A DNA stretch of 23,125 nucleotides from an uncultured Clostridia bacterium. GTDB lineage: Bacteria > Bacillota > Clostridia > Oscillospirales > QAKW01. The stretch's first letter is position 1; each line of letters starts with the position of its first letter. The position numbers and the translations under genes are program-made. Location of the stretch: positions 1 through 23,125 of the forward strand of contig CALXGU010000004.1 of the NCBI GenBank assembly GCA_944387905.1, given 5' to 3'. A model generated the notes under the pieces. That model saw nothing but the letters and a program-made list of their open reading frames with translations. It ran no database searches and was not told the DNA's origin. This document shows positions 22,867 to 23,125 of the stretch, piece after piece.

Positions 22867-23125
22867 ATGGAAAAACTGTATAAAAGATTTTTGGCATTCA
22901 TAATAATGCCGGTAGTAATAGCCGCTTTTCCCTTTCTTGTATTTGCAAATACAGGCGCAGCGGCACCTTATGACTGGTATTTCAAGCCTACGGATGACAA
23001 CAGTCAGCCGCAGGTCTTACCTGAGGCGGATTTTATAGATGACTATGATACCATTTATATGGGCTCTGCAGACAGTCCTGTGCTGTATCTTACATTTGAT
23101 GCGGGATATGACAACGGGTACCATG
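22867..23125 (+). CDS. PdaA-like polysaccharide deacetylase (N-terminal part, cut by window end)
   Basis: Only the first 86 codons are in the window. A signal peptide (basic MEKLYKR, then hydrophobic to about residue 27, FANTGAAA) is followed by APYDWYFKP (residues 33-41), characteristic of PdaA-type N-acetylmuramic acid deacetylases that make muramic delta-lactam in spore cortex. The catalytic NodB domain then begins with VLYLTFDAGYDNGYH, where the Asp of TFDAGYDNG is the expected catalytic base. The zinc-binding HxxxH and later motifs lie beyond the window. GGAGGT stands 6 nt before the ATG. The gene is divergent from the PiT gene. If it is a true PdaA the organism, or its recent ancestor, forms spores; this cannot be confirmed from the fragment. 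Confidence 0.85.
   Translation, partial: MEKLYKRFLAFIIMPVVIAAFPFLVFANTGAAAPYDWYFKPTDDNSQPQVLPEADFIDDYDTIYMGSADSPVLYLTFDAGYDNGYH

Overview
The window is a stretch of chromosome from a low-to-moderate GC, Gram-positive anaerobe, most likely an uncultured member of the Clostridia. This rests on the CIRCE-controlled hrcA-grpE-dnaK-dnaJ order, the Asp23/YloU-FakA/YloV pair, consistent GGAGG-type ribosome binding sites, sigma-A type promoters, many U-tailed hairpin terminators, a PdaA-like deacetylase, and a flavin/Fe-S oxidoreductase cluster typical of fermentative or acetogenic anaerobes. I see no rRNA, tRNA, CRISPR array, insertion sequence or prophage gene.

Layout. 1-480 (minus strand) holds a tiny lipoprotein ORF and the 3' remnant of a frameshifted matrixin-like zinc metalloprotease. 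531-4818 (plus) is a tight three-gene operon: a NuoE-like subunit, a NuoF/HydB-like flavoprotein, and an NfnB/GltD-like flavoprotein with ferredoxin domains at both ends. With no hydrogenase catalytic subunit and no NfnA, this matches the composition of the Stn-type electron-bifurcating transhydrogenases. 4984-7149 is a GH36 alpha-galactosidase with its own promoter. 7219-8901 (minus) carries a DUF1275/YoaK-type membrane protein and class II fructose-bisphosphate aldolase. 9065-9913 (plus) is a DegV/FakB fatty-acid-binding protein. 10068-12289 is an AT-richer block of membrane proteins: a DUF3810-like protein whose zinc-protease motif has been lost, a four-helix protein with a TTG start, and a 62-aa single-pass protein.

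12392-12616 (minus) encodes a YdbC/PC4-like ssDNA-binding protein, divergent from the heat-shock operon. 12716-17473 is that operon (CIRCE, hrcA, grpE, dnaK, dnaJ), with an extra CIRCE-like half-site upstream and a strong hairpin without a U-tract between dnaK and dnaJ. 17652-20288 holds asp23/yloU, fakA/yloV and a cytidylate kinase-like protein. FakA would phosphorylate fatty acids presented by FakB proteins such as the DegV protein at 9065. 20415-21714 is a carbohydrate-binding-type lipoprotein broken by two frameshifts. 21786-22784 (minus) is a PiT-family phosphate permease, and the window ends inside a PdaA-like polysaccharide deacetylase.

Most of the region is ordinary chromosome. The points most worth a second look are the Stn-like cluster, the DUF3810-like protein lacking its HExxH, the three-half-site CIRCE region, and the fact that all apparent frameshifts lie in genes for exported proteins. 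Family assignments come from reading motifs by eye; no database search was possible.
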